Assembly: GCA_026987155.1 (NCBI GenBank)
Contig: JALSNG010000002.1
Span: forward strand, 1 to 5,721
From: Thermococcus sp.
Lineage (GTDB): Archaea; Methanobacteriota_B; Thermococci; Thermococcales; Thermococcaceae
Reading direction: 5' to 3'
Length of the DNA: 5,721 nucleotides
Shown: piece after piece, positions 1 to 5,376 of the stretch
Position numbering within the stretch: the first letter of the stretch is position 1
Layout of the letters: each line of letters starts with the position of its first letter
Notes under the pieces: generated by a model
The model's database searches: none
Told to the model about the DNA's origin: nothing
Seen by the model: only the letters and a program-made list of their open reading frames with translations
Program-made: the position numbers and the translations under genes

Positions 1-104
1 AGCTCAGGAAGGTTCCGCTCGTGGTTACGGGCTTCACACGGGAGTGGCTGGAGCAGAGGATTGACTTAGCCGAGTTTCTCAGAGCAAGGCCGAGGAAAGC
101 TTAA
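1..104 (+). CDS. fni: Type 2 isopentenyl-diphosphate Delta-isomerase, C-terminal end (partial)
   Basis: The frame ending at the TAA of 102-104 encodes about 33 residues, including LRKVPLVVTGFTREWLEQ followed by a basic end. I read this as the extreme C-terminus of the FMN-dependent type 2 IPP isomerase, which interconverts IPP and DMAPP in the cytoplasm. In this family the last helix follows a pattern like 'NVEELRKVPLVVTG...REWLEQR'. Supporting context: in Thermococcus genomes, as I recall them, the isomerase gene lies just upstream of RNase J and idsA, and both occur here in that order. The FMN and substrate sites lie outside the window, so no catalytic residue can be checked. The call rests on a short tail plus synteny and could be wrong. 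Confidence 0.7.
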   Translation, partial: LRKVPLVVTGFTREWLEQRIDLAEFLRARPRKA

Positions 105-145
105 TTTTTTCTGCTTTCTAATGCTCGTTTTTGTCCACTCTTTTA
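103..145 (+). terminator. T-rich intrinsic terminator region after the isomerase gene
   Basis: Directly after the isomerase stop codon the non-template strand has three T-runs (about 105-110, 128-132 and 140-144) separated by short mixed sequence. Archaeal RNA polymerase typically terminates at such oligo-T tracts without needing a hairpin. This would separate the isomerase transcript from the small-gene run downstream. Confidence 0.5.
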
Positions 146-241
146 CTCAGGCTTCTTTTGAACGGTTCTAAGCGAGAAACATGTATTAGACTAAACTCAT
201 ACTTAAAAGAAAGAAGAAGAAACTTTACTTATATCGAAGGG

Positions 242-253
242 AAAAACTTATAA
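242..253 (+). promoter_or_regulatory. Archaeal BRE/TATA promoter for the small-gene run
   Basis: A purine-rich stretch (GAAAAA, 241-246), suitable as a TFB recognition element, is followed by TTATAA at 248-253. The usual spacing of about 25 bp puts the transcript start near 275-278. That position coincides with the ATA codon at 276 that begins the hydrophobic in-frame extension of the next gene. A leaderless transcript is therefore possible. Confidence 0.6.
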
Positions 254-259
254 GGGGAA

Positions 260-298
260 GTTACACAGGACGCTAATAAAGTTCCCAAATCCTGTAAC
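260..298 (+). repeat. Imperfect inverted repeat across the predicted transcript start
   Basis: GTTAC-AC-AGGA at 260-270 faces TCCTGTAAC at 290-298, giving nine complementary positions with a 2-nt insertion in the left arm and a 19-nt spacer. It starts a few bases after the TATA box and spans the likely start site, a position where archaeal repressors often bind. It could instead be a weak hairpin or chance. The left arm would probably not be transcribed, which favours a DNA operator over an RNA structure. Confidence 0.3.
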
Positions 299-359
299 CA
301 TTGCGATTGGAGCCGCATTAACCGCGGCAGGGATAACCATTACCTATGAGGCGAGTGAG
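276..359 (+). other. In-frame coding extension without a canonical start codon
   Basis: Reading upstream from the ATG at 360, the frame stays open back to the TAA at 204-206, yet 207-359 contains no ATG, GTG or TTG in frame. Codons 276-359 encode 28 residues: a lysine, NPVTIAIGAALTAAG, then ITITYEASE. This looks like a signal anchor or signal peptide. ATA at 276 lies where an ATG would be expected, about 26 bp after the TATA box. Possible explanations are a genuine non-canonical (AUA or AUU) start, an ATG-to-ATA mutation that truncated the gene, a sequencing error, or chance openness with the true start at 360. Confidence 0.45.
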
Positions 360-632
360 ATGGATAAGTATTACGAATCCACAGATGGGCAGTATATCTG
401 GATGGTTCTTGAGAGCGATTATTACTACCCATGGGTTCCTCTATATGATATGGCCTCTACATTTACGGTTTATGGATACAATGAACAAACTGGAAAGAAG
501 TATGTTTTCCTTCCCCGTATGGAGATTCCTGGGGTAGTCGGTCTAACTAACGAGGCGATAGCAGGAGCAATCTCCAAGGTTGCCCATGACTGGGTTAATG
601 CCCATGGTAATGCATGGATAACTGTAGCATAA
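360..632 (+). CDS. Small aromatic-rich hypothetical protein (first gene of the run)
   Basis: I do not recognise the family. From the first canonical start the product is 90 aa. It is rich in Tyr, Trp and Phe between residues 4 and 50 (QYIWMVLES, YYYPWVPLY, KKYVFLPRM). A Gly/Ala-containing amphipathic stretch follows at about 58-82, and the protein ends in NAWITVA. It has no cysteines and no evident catalytic motif. GAGG at 348-351, 8 nt before the ATG, could serve as ribosome binding site. However, the in-frame hydrophobic segment upstream (276-359) suggests that the original protein was about 118 aa and membrane-anchored or exported. Two small membrane-protein genes follow at 38 bp and 10 bp spacing on the same strand, so this is probably the first gene of an operon driven from the TATA box at 248. 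Base composition is AT-richer than the flanking housekeeping genes. Confidence 0.6.
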   Translation: MDKYYESTDGQYIWMVLESDYYYPWVPLYDMASTFTVYGYNEQTGKKYVFLPRMEIPGVVGLTNEAIAGAISKVAHDWVNAHGNAWITVA

Positions 633-670
633 TTTTTTGCGGAGATAAACAAAATGGAAAGGGTGATACT

Positions 671-946
671 ATGAGGTCCCACCTTTGGGATGGTATCATA
701 GCTGGTACTTTGGCCTTTTTCCTCCTTTTATTCTTTCACTCAAGAGAGTACTTTATACACCATCATCTGATGTTTGTCTCCTTTGCAACGCTTGTCCTGC
801 TGGGGGCATTCAGGGCGTACGACACTTACAGGAGGGGAATGATTTCTAAGGTTCAACTGTGTGTTACCTTCATGTTGCTCGCTCTTTTCCTCGCACTGGG
901 TCTGTGGATTGACAGCGTGTCGAATAGAATGCCGTTATCTATCTGA
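671..946 (+). CDS. Small hypothetical membrane protein with three predicted TM helices
   Basis: The product is 91 aa from the ATG at 671. This start is chosen over the upstream ATG at 614 for two reasons. The sequence GGGTGAT at 661-667 is a strong match to the archaeal 16S anti-Shine-Dalgarno, and the 614 start would overlap the preceding gene and add a non-hydrophobic 19-residue leader. Hydrophobic segments lie at about residues 8-22, 31-47 and 61-80. His23 and the HHH at 30-32 lie in the short loop between the first two, and basic residues (R48, R54, R55, K60) sit between the last two. No family recognised. The gene lies 38 bp after the aromatic-rich gene and 10 bp before the next membrane-protein gene. 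The hand-counted GC at 721-780 is 22 of 60, against 34 of 60 at 2161-2220 in RNase J, which fits an accessory origin. Confidence 0.75.
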   Translation: MRSHLWDGIIAGTLAFFLLLFFHSREYFIHHHLMFVSFATLVLLGAFRAYDTYRRGMISKVQLCVTFMLLALFLALGLWIDSVSNRMPLSI

Positions 947-956
947 GGTGGGCAAT

Positions 957-1259
957 ATGAAAAGGTTTGATCTCCTGCTGAGTTTTTTTGAAGGATTCAT
1001 GGTGACATGGAATCCCTTTACGATGGCCCTTTCAGCTGTTGCATTATCTATTGAGACGACTATCTTAAAGTTTAAAACAACTCCCCTGAGAAACGCCTTC
1101 TACCTTTTGGGCGCATTGGTGGGAACCCTCTACTCCTACTATTCTGTTGGGACCTGGTTCATGGAGTGGGGTGGACTCTGGTGGGTACCAACTGGCATGG
1201 TTATTGCCTCTGCCCTCGGGATCCCGATAACTTGGTACTTTGAGCAAAAAGAAACCTGA
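957..1259 (+). CDS. Small hypothetical membrane protein, Trp-rich third segment
   Basis: The product is 100 aa from the ATG at 957. The ribosome binding site GAGGTG at 945-950 overlaps the stop codon of the upstream gene (944-946), with 6 nt to the start. This indicates translational linkage and rules out the longer reading from 861, which would overlap that gene in another frame. Likely membrane segments are at about residues 19-37, 46-66 and 74-94. The last is preceded by a Trp/Gly-rich stretch (WFMEWGGLWWVP, 67-78), and the protein ends in a short charged tail (EQKET). No family recognised and no signature of a transporter or enzyme. Its position at the end of the run and its similar size suggest it works with the 671-946 product, perhaps as a small membrane complex. 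That is inference only. Confidence 0.75.
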   Translation: MKRFDLLLSFFEGFMVTWNPFTMALSAVALSIETTILKFKTTPLRNAFYLLGALVGTLYSYYSVGTWFMEWGGLWWVPTGMVIASALGIPITWYFEQKET

Positions 1260-1273
1260 GGTGGATGCACACC

Positions 1274-1281
1274 TTTTTAAA
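1274..1281 (+). promoter_or_regulatory. TATA box of the RNase J gene
   Basis: TTTTTAAA lies 15 bp after the stop of the last small gene and about 72 bp before the RNase J start. A start site about 25 bp downstream, near 1302-1306, would give a leader of about 50 nt that begins just before the hairpin at 1310. The upstream BRE-like element is weak. Confidence 0.5.
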
Positions 1282-1309
1282 CCCCTGCCCACAACTAAGA
1301 CCAACGCAG

Positions 1310-1335
1310 CCCCACGCCTCGTGAGAGGCCTGGGG
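1310..1335 (+). promoter_or_regulatory. Strong leader hairpin with GNRA tetraloop before RNase J
   Basis: Two 11-nt arms, CCCCACGCCTC (1310-1320) and GAGGCCTGGGG (1325-1335), are complementary except at one position. They enclose the loop GTGA (GUGA in RNA), a member of the stable GNRA tetraloop class closed by a C-G pair. The structure would lie at the 5' end of the predicted RNase J mRNA and end 5 nt before the free GGAGG ribosome binding site at 1341-1345. It is not followed by a T-run, so it is not an obvious terminator. A role in mRNA stability or autoregulation is inference. Confidence 0.6.
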
Positions 1336-1352
1336 AAGCAGGAGGAATAGAC

Positions 1353-2675
1353 ATGATAAAAATCCACACAGTTAGCGGTTACGAGGAAGTCGGCAAGAAC
1401 ATGACGGCTGTAGAATACAACGGGGAAGCGGTTATAATCGACATGGGGATAAGGCTCGACCGCGTTCTCATCCACGAGGACGTCAACATCCAGCAGTTTC
1501 CGGCCAAGGAGCTCCAGAAGCTTGGCGCCATTCCAGACGATTCTTCAATCAGAAACAAGAAGGTTGTCGCCATAACTTTCACCCACGGCCACCTCGACCA
1601 CATTGGTGCCGTTGCCAAGCTCGCTCCCCATTATCCGGACGTTCCGATATATGGCACTCCCTACACGATAAGGCTCGCCAAAGGTGAAGTCAAGAGCGAG
1701 CAGTACTTCGAGGTCAAAAACCCGATGTACGAGACGGAATACGGGGAAATAGTCCAGGTGAGCGAGAACCTTGCCATAGAGTTCGTTAGAATGACCCATT
1801 CGATTCCCCAGGCGGCAATGGTTGTGATTCACACTCCTGAGGGCGCTGTGGTTCATACCGGTGACTTCAAGTTCGATAACAACAATCCCCTCGGCGAGAG
1901 GCCCGACTATAAAAGGTTGAAAGAGCTCGGCAAGGAGGGCGTCAAGGTTCTCATAGCTGAATCAACCCGCGTTGCAGAGCCTACTAAGACGCCGAGCGAG
2001 GCCGTTGCCCAGATGCTCCTTGAGGACTTCTTCCTCTACGAGGGCATGGAGGCCGATGGGCTGATAGCAACGACCTTCGCCAGCCACATTTCTCGCCTTC
2101 AGGAGCTCATCTGGATAGCGAACAGAATGGGGCGTCAGGCAGTTCTCGTTGGTCGTTCGCTCGCCAAGTACACCGGAATAGCCAAGCAGCTCGGCCTCAT
2201 CAAGATGAAGGGAGCGAAGGCCGTGAGGAGCCCAAACGCCGTCAGGAAGGCTCTCAAAGAGGTTTCTCAGGCAAGGGAGAACTATTTGCTGATAGTCACC
2301 GGACACCAGGGAGAGCCGGGTGCCGTTTTGACCAGAATGGCCAACGGGGAGCTATACGACATAGGAAAGCGCGACACGGTAGTTTTCTCTGCCGGGACGA
2401 TACCGAATCCGCTCAACAGAGCCCAGCGCTACGTCCTTGAAACGAAGCTCAAGATGAAGGGGGTTAGAATGATTAAGGACCTCCACGTCAGCGGCCACGC
2501 CAGCAGGGAAGACCACCGCTACCTCATCAGAATGCTGAACCCGGAGAACATAGTTCCAGCGCACGGTGAGTTCAGAATGCTGACCCACTACGCGGAGCTG
2601 GCCGAGGAGGAAGGCTACCTCATAGGTAGGGACGTCTTCGTGTCGAGAAACGGCTACAAGGTGGAGATTCCCTGA
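1353..2675 (+). CDS. rnj: Archaeal RNase J (beta-CASP metallo-beta-lactamase 5'-3' exoribonuclease)
   Basis: The 440-aa product has the length and motif order of euryarchaeal aRNase J, a cytoplasmic processive 5'-3' exoribonuclease in mRNA decay. In Pyrococcus it has been reported in a complex with the ASH-Ski2 helicase. The metallo-beta-lactamase core shows D30 (VIIDMG), the zinc motif THGHLDH at 77-83, H149 in MTHSIPQA, and HTGDFKFD at 168-175 with D171 as the bridging ligand. The beta-CASP part shows E203 in IAESTR, H318 in GHQGEP and HVSGHAS at 378-384. The fold closes with PAHGEFRM at 402-409, where H404 is a metal ligand. No catalytic residue appears to be missing. It lacks the KH domains of aCPSF1 and the long C-terminal domain of bacterial RNase J, as expected for this subgroup. 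The ATG at 1353 is supported by GGAGG at 1341-1345. The gene has its own TATA box and a structured leader, and idsA follows after 68 bp. Confidence 0.95.
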   Translation: MIKIHTVSGYEEVGKNMTAVEYNGEAVIIDMGIRLDRVLIHEDVNIQQFPAKELQKLGAIPDDSSIRNKKVVAITFTHGHLDHIGAVAKLAPHYPDVPIYGTPYTIRLAKGEVKSEQYFEVKNPMYETEYGEIVQVSENLAIEFVRMTHSIPQAAMVVIHTPEGAVVHTGDFKFDNNNPLGERPDYKRLKELGKEGVKVLIAESTRVAEPTKTPSEAVAQMLLEDFFLYEGMEADGLIATTFASHISRLQELIWIANRMGRQAVLVGRSLAKYTGIAKQLGLIKMKGAKAVRSPNAVRKALKEVSQARENYLLIVTGHQGEPGAVLTRMANGELYDIGKRDTVVFSAGTIPNPLNRAQRYVLETKLKMKGVRMIKDLHVSGHASREDHRYLIRMLNPENIVPAHGEFRMLTHYAELAEEEGYLIGRDVFVSRNGYKVEIP

Positions 2676-2700
2676 GGGCAAAACTGATAAAGAGTTGCCC
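2676..2700 (+). other. Hairpin immediately after the RNase J stop codon
   Basis: GGGCAA at 2676-2681 and TTGCCC at 2695-2700 form a 6-bp stem starting at the base after the stop codon. A further two pairs are possible across a small bulge. A pyrimidine-rich stretch (2701-2713) follows but has no clean T-run. It could be a partial terminator, a 3'-end stabiliser, or a processing site between the two cistrons. Confidence 0.35.
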
Positions 2701-2723
2701 TATCTTTCCTTTAGATTGCTTTC

Positions 2724-2740
2724 ATCACTCATGGGGTGAT
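2724..2740 (+). promoter_or_regulatory. Hairpin occluding the idsA ribosome binding site
   Basis: ATCACTC (2724-2730) can pair over all seven positions, one as G-U, with GGGTGAT (2734-2740) around a 3-nt ATG loop. The right arm is the idsA ribosome binding site, 3 nt before the start codon at 2744. The left arm resembles the 3' end of archaeal 16S rRNA and so acts as an internal anti-Shine-Dalgarno. Such a structure would reduce initiation unless opened by temperature, by a ligand, or by ribosomes. Confidence 0.45.
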
Positions 2741-2743
2741 ACA

Positions 2744-3772
2744 ATGGGGAAGTACGATGAGCTGTTCGCAAGGGTTAAAGAGACCGCAAAGGACGTCGAT
2801 AAAACAATATTTGATCTCATCCCGGAAAAGGAGCCGAGGGCCCTCTACGAGGCGTCCAGACACTATCCACTCGCCGGTGGAAAGAGGGTTCGCCCCTTCG
2901 TGGTTCTCCGCGCGGCGGAGGCAGTCGGTGGCGACCCAAGAAAGGCCCTATATCCAGCAGCAGCCGTCGAGTTCATCCACAACTACTCGCTGGTTCACGA
3001 TGACATAATGGATATGGACGAGTTAAGGAGAGGAAGACCGACCGTCCACAAGCTCTGGGGCGTCAACATGGCCATCTTGGCTGGCGACTTACTCTTCAGC
3101 AAGGCCTTTGAGGCGATAGCCAGGGCCGATGTGAGTCCGGAGAAAAAAGAGAGAATCCTTGATGTTCTCGTGAGAACCTCCAACATGCTCTGCGAGGGCC
3201 AGGCCCTCGACATCGAGTTCGAAACGAAGGAAGAAGTCACCGTCGAGGAGTACCTCAAGATGATCAGCGGAAAGACCGGTGCCCTCTTCCAGGGTTCGGC
3301 CGAGATAGGTGCGATAGTCGGGACCGATAATGAGGAGTATATCAAAGCCCTCTCAAAGTGGGGGATGAACGTCGGAATAGCCTTCCAGATATGGGATGAC
3401 GTGCTTGACCTTATCGCCGATGAGGAAAAGCTTGGAAAACCCGTGGGGAGTGACATACGTAAGGGTAAGAAGACGCTGATAGTGGGGCACTTCTTCCAGA
3501 ACGCGAGCGAGGAAGACAAGGCCGAATTCCTTAAGGTCTTCGGCAAATACGCCGGCGACGCTAAAGATGATGCCCTGATTCATGAGGACGTTAAGGAGGA
3601 AGTTGCTAAAGCCATCGAGCTTCTCAAAAAGTACGGCAGCATCGATTACGCCGCACAATACGCCAAGAACCTGGTTAAGGAGGCCAACGAAGCTTTGAAA
3701 GTCCTCCCAGAGAGCGAGGCGAGGAAGGATCTGGAGCTTTTGGCGGAGTTTTTGGTTGAGAGGGAGTTCTGA
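2744..3772 (+). CDS. idsA: Bifunctional geranylgeranyl/farnesyl diphosphate synthase (short-chain trans-prenyltransferase)
   Basis: The 342-aa enzyme successively condenses IPP with allylic diphosphates to make FPP and GGPP, precursors of archaeal ether lipids. The IPP-binding GGKRVRP is at 45-51. The first aspartate-rich motif is DDIMDMD at 86-92, followed by RRGRP at 95-99. GKTGALF is at 176-182, and the second aspartate-rich motif is QIWDDVLD at 215-222, followed by the conserved lysine-rich KGKKT at 240-244. The fifth residue before the first motif is Tyr81, the chain-length determining position; in the Thermococcus kodakarensis enzyme this Tyr is associated with mixed C15/C20 products. 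Length and motifs are complete. GGGGTGAT lies just before the ATG, although it can fold into a hairpin. It is probably co-transcribed with RNase J, or partly so. A T-rich terminator follows. Confidence 0.95.
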   Translation: MGKYDELFARVKETAKDVDKTIFDLIPEKEPRALYEASRHYPLAGGKRVRPFVVLRAAEAVGGDPRKALYPAAAVEFIHNYSLVHDDIMDMDELRRGRPTVHKLWGVNMAILAGDLLFSKAFEAIARADVSPEKKERILDVLVRTSNMLCEGQALDIEFETKEEVTVEEYLKMISGKTGALFQGSAEIGAIVGTDNEEYIKALSKWGMNVGIAFQIWDDVLDLIADEEKLGKPVGSDIRKGKKTLIVGHFFQNASEEDKAEFLKVFGKYAGDAKDDALIHEDVKEEVAKAIELLKKYGSIDYAAQYAKNLVKEANEALKVLPESEARKDLELLAEFLVEREF

Positions 3773-3778
3773 TTTCTG

Positions 3779-3797
3779 GCTTTTTCTTTGCTTCTCC
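3779..3797 (+). terminator. T-rich terminator after idsA
   Basis: Seven bases after the idsA stop codon the non-template strand becomes T/C-rich, with a run of five or more T's at about 3780-3785 and more T's to 3795. There is no hairpin. This fits archaeal intrinsic termination, and a separate promoter for the next gene lies just downstream. Confidence 0.5.
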
Positions 3798-3814
3798 TAC
3801 CACTGGATCTCATG

Positions 3815-3827
3815 CAAAATTTTATAA
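3815..3827 (+). promoter_or_regulatory. BRE/TATA promoter of the MFS exporter gene
   Basis: CAAAAT (3815-3820) followed by TTTATAA (3821-3827) matches the archaeal TFB/TBP consensus. The expected start near 3849-3852 gives a leader of only about 10-13 nt carrying the GGTGGAT ribosome binding site (3852-3858). The gene is therefore expressed on its own rather than from the idsA transcript. Confidence 0.65.
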
Positions 3828-3861
3828 CATCGCTCCTCGAAATGGTTCTCTGGTGGATTAA

Positions 3862-5376
3862 GTGGGACAGTCTAAGTGGGGAGTTCTCTACGTAATGAGT
3901 GCGGCGCTCTTCATAATGTTCATCGACACAACGATGATGAACGTTTCCATAAGCGCCCTTGTTAAGGATTTGGACACCACCGTGACTGGTGTCCAGGGCG
4001 CGATAGCCCTTTACGCCCTTGTAATGGCCGCGTTCATGATACCGGGTGCAAAACTTGCCGATATTTGGGGGACGAGGAAGGTCTTTTTCAGGGGGCTGGT
4101 GATATACACAATAGGAACGCTGATGGCAGCTTTCGCCCCCAACCTGGCTTTTCTGCTCCTTGGATGGTCTATCCTTGAGGGCATAGGCGCTGCGATGATG
4201 ATGCCCGCAACGGTTACCTACATAACAAAGGCTTACACTGGCCGGGACAGGGCCTTTGCCTTTGGTGTCTGGGGTGGCGTCGGCGGCGCTGCCGCTGCCT
4301 TCGGTCCGATAATCGGGGGGTTCTTTACGACTTACTTCACCTGGCGCCTCGGCTTCTTTATGGAGGCAATAATAGCGGCTGGAATCTTTGCCCGCTTGAG
4401 GATACTCTCGGACTACAGACCCAGGCGGAAAGTAAAGCTCGACGTTGTTGGTGCCATCCTGGTTGGGGTGGGTCTGTTTCTCCTGACTCTCTCGGTGCTC
4501 ATCATGGACCCTCTATCTAATCCGCCGGTTCTGCTCCTCATGGTTCTCGGCCTTGTAACCCTGTTTCTCTTTTGGCGTCACGAGAAGAATCTGAGGGGTA
4601 AGGAGGATGTCTTAATCGACGTGGAAGTCTTCAGGTCAAGGGCCTTCACGGTGGCCAACCTCGTGAGCCTCTTTTTCCAGGTAAGCCTTGCCGGCCTGAT
4701 GTTCACTGTTCCCGTCTTCGTTCAGCAGTACCTCGGGTACAACGCCATCCAAACTGGTTTTGTCGTGATTCCCCTTTCGGTGATGATGTTCCTCTCTTCA
4801 TTGGCCGGTCAGAAGTTTGCAAAACACCTCACGCCCAAGAGGATAATCCAGCTTGGAATAGGACTGACGTTCTTTGGTCTTTACTTTATTCTCGATGTTT
4901 TGGGGCCGGGGGTTACCGGAAAAGAGTTTGCCCCTGGCTTTGCCCTCTATGGAACGGGATACGGTCTGATATTCTCCCAGATAACCAACCTGGCCATGAT
5001 GGGGGTCAAGCCGGAACAGCAGGCCGACGCATCAGGAATATTCAACGCCCAGAAGCAGTTTGGATTATCTCTCGGCACTGCATTCATAGGGGCGGTTCTG
5101 GTTCTGGGGGTTATCAGGAGCCTGACCCGGCAGATTTACGAGTCCGGCCTGTTCGAGGGGAGCAGGGAGGAGATACGAGAGGCCGTGATCCAGTGGATAC
5201 TAAAAATGCAGGCCGGAGAGCTCAGCGTGCCGCCGGAGTATCACGATTTGGTTATCAAAATCCTGAGGATTTCGTTCGTCGATGCGATGAGGCTGGCGAT
5301 GGCCGTTATGATGGGATTGTTAGTCATCAGCGTGGCCCTGTCCTTCTTCCTGCCCGCTGGCGAGGGAGGGGGCTAA
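3862..5376 (+). CDS. MFS multidrug exporter, DHA2 family (EmrB/QacA type, 14 TM)
   Basis: The product is a 504-aa polytopic membrane protein of the usual length for 14-helix drug:H+ antiporters. The GTG start at 3862 is chosen because GGTGGAT at 3852-3858 precedes it and the first helix begins at about residue 7. Motif D1 appears as FIDTTMMNVSIS (20-31, with D22), and motif A as KLADIWGTRK (64-73). Motif B is GWSILEGIGAAMMMPA (101-116), and motif C is the Ala/Gly-rich stretch ending FGPIIGG (147-153), followed by WRLGFFME. A charged stretch at about 420-470 forms a large loop before the last helix (about 474-497). In motif B the usual Arg is Ser103 and the usual Gln is Glu106, so coupling may differ from classical members. 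The substrate cannot be inferred; cationic or amphipathic toxic compounds are typical for the family. The gene is monocistronic, and its stop codon overlaps that of the convergent gene. Confidence 0.9.
   Translation: MGQSKWGVLYVMSAALFIMFIDTTMMNVSISALVKDLDTTVTGVQGAIALYALVMAAFMIPGAKLADIWGTRKVFFRGLVIYTIGTLMAAFAPNLAFLLLGWSILEGIGAAMMMPATVTYITKAYTGRDRAFAFGVWGGVGGAAAAFGPIIGGFFTTYFTWRLGFFMEAIIAAGIFARLRILSDYRPRRKVKLDVVGAILVGVGLFLLTLSVLIMDPLSNPPVLLLMVLGLVTLFLFWRHEKNLRGKEDVLIDVEVFRSRAFTVANLVSLFFQVSLAGLMFTVPVFVQQYLGYNAIQTGFVVIPLSVMMFLSSLAGQKFAKHLTPKRIIQLGIGLTFFGLYFILDVLGPGVTGKEFAPGFALYGTGYGLIFSQITNLAMMGVKPEQQADASGIFNAQKQFGLSLGTAFIGAVLVLGVIRSLTRQIYESGLFEGSREEIREAVIQWILKMQAGELSVPPEYHDLVIKILRISFVDAMRLAMAVMMGLLVISVALSFFLPAGEGGG

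Noticed and set aside
346..537. Open frame from the ATG at 346, one frame off the 360 gene
   Set aside because: It is a shadow of the 360-632 frame, ends in mid-gene, and has no independent domain or ribosome binding site spacing advantage.
614..670. Upstream ATG giving a 110-aa version of the first small membrane protein
   Set aside because: It would overlap the preceding gene, adds a non-hydrophobic leader, and lacks the good GGGTGAT ribosome binding site that precedes the ATG at 671.
861..956. Upstream ATG giving a 132-aa version of the second membrane protein
   Set aside because: The extension overlaps the 671-946 gene in another frame and has Cys/Ser-rich shadow composition; GAGGTG before 957 marks the real start.
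1310..1335. Hairpin before RNase J as an intrinsic terminator of the small-gene run
   Set aside because: There is no T-run after the stem, and archaeal intrinsic termination depends on T-tracts rather than hairpins.
1065..1475. Long - strand open frame across the RNase J leader and start
   Set aside because: It runs antisense to two well-supported genes, and its composition mirrors codon positions of the + strand genes.
2995..3546. 183-aa - strand open frame inside idsA
   Set aside because: It is antisense to a complete prenyltransferase; Ser/Pro/Leu-rich shadow composition; no start signals.
4191..4206. Repeated ATGATG bases in the exporter gene
   Set aside because: They are explained by consecutive Met codons within a membrane helix (AAMMMPA); no repeat structure beyond that.
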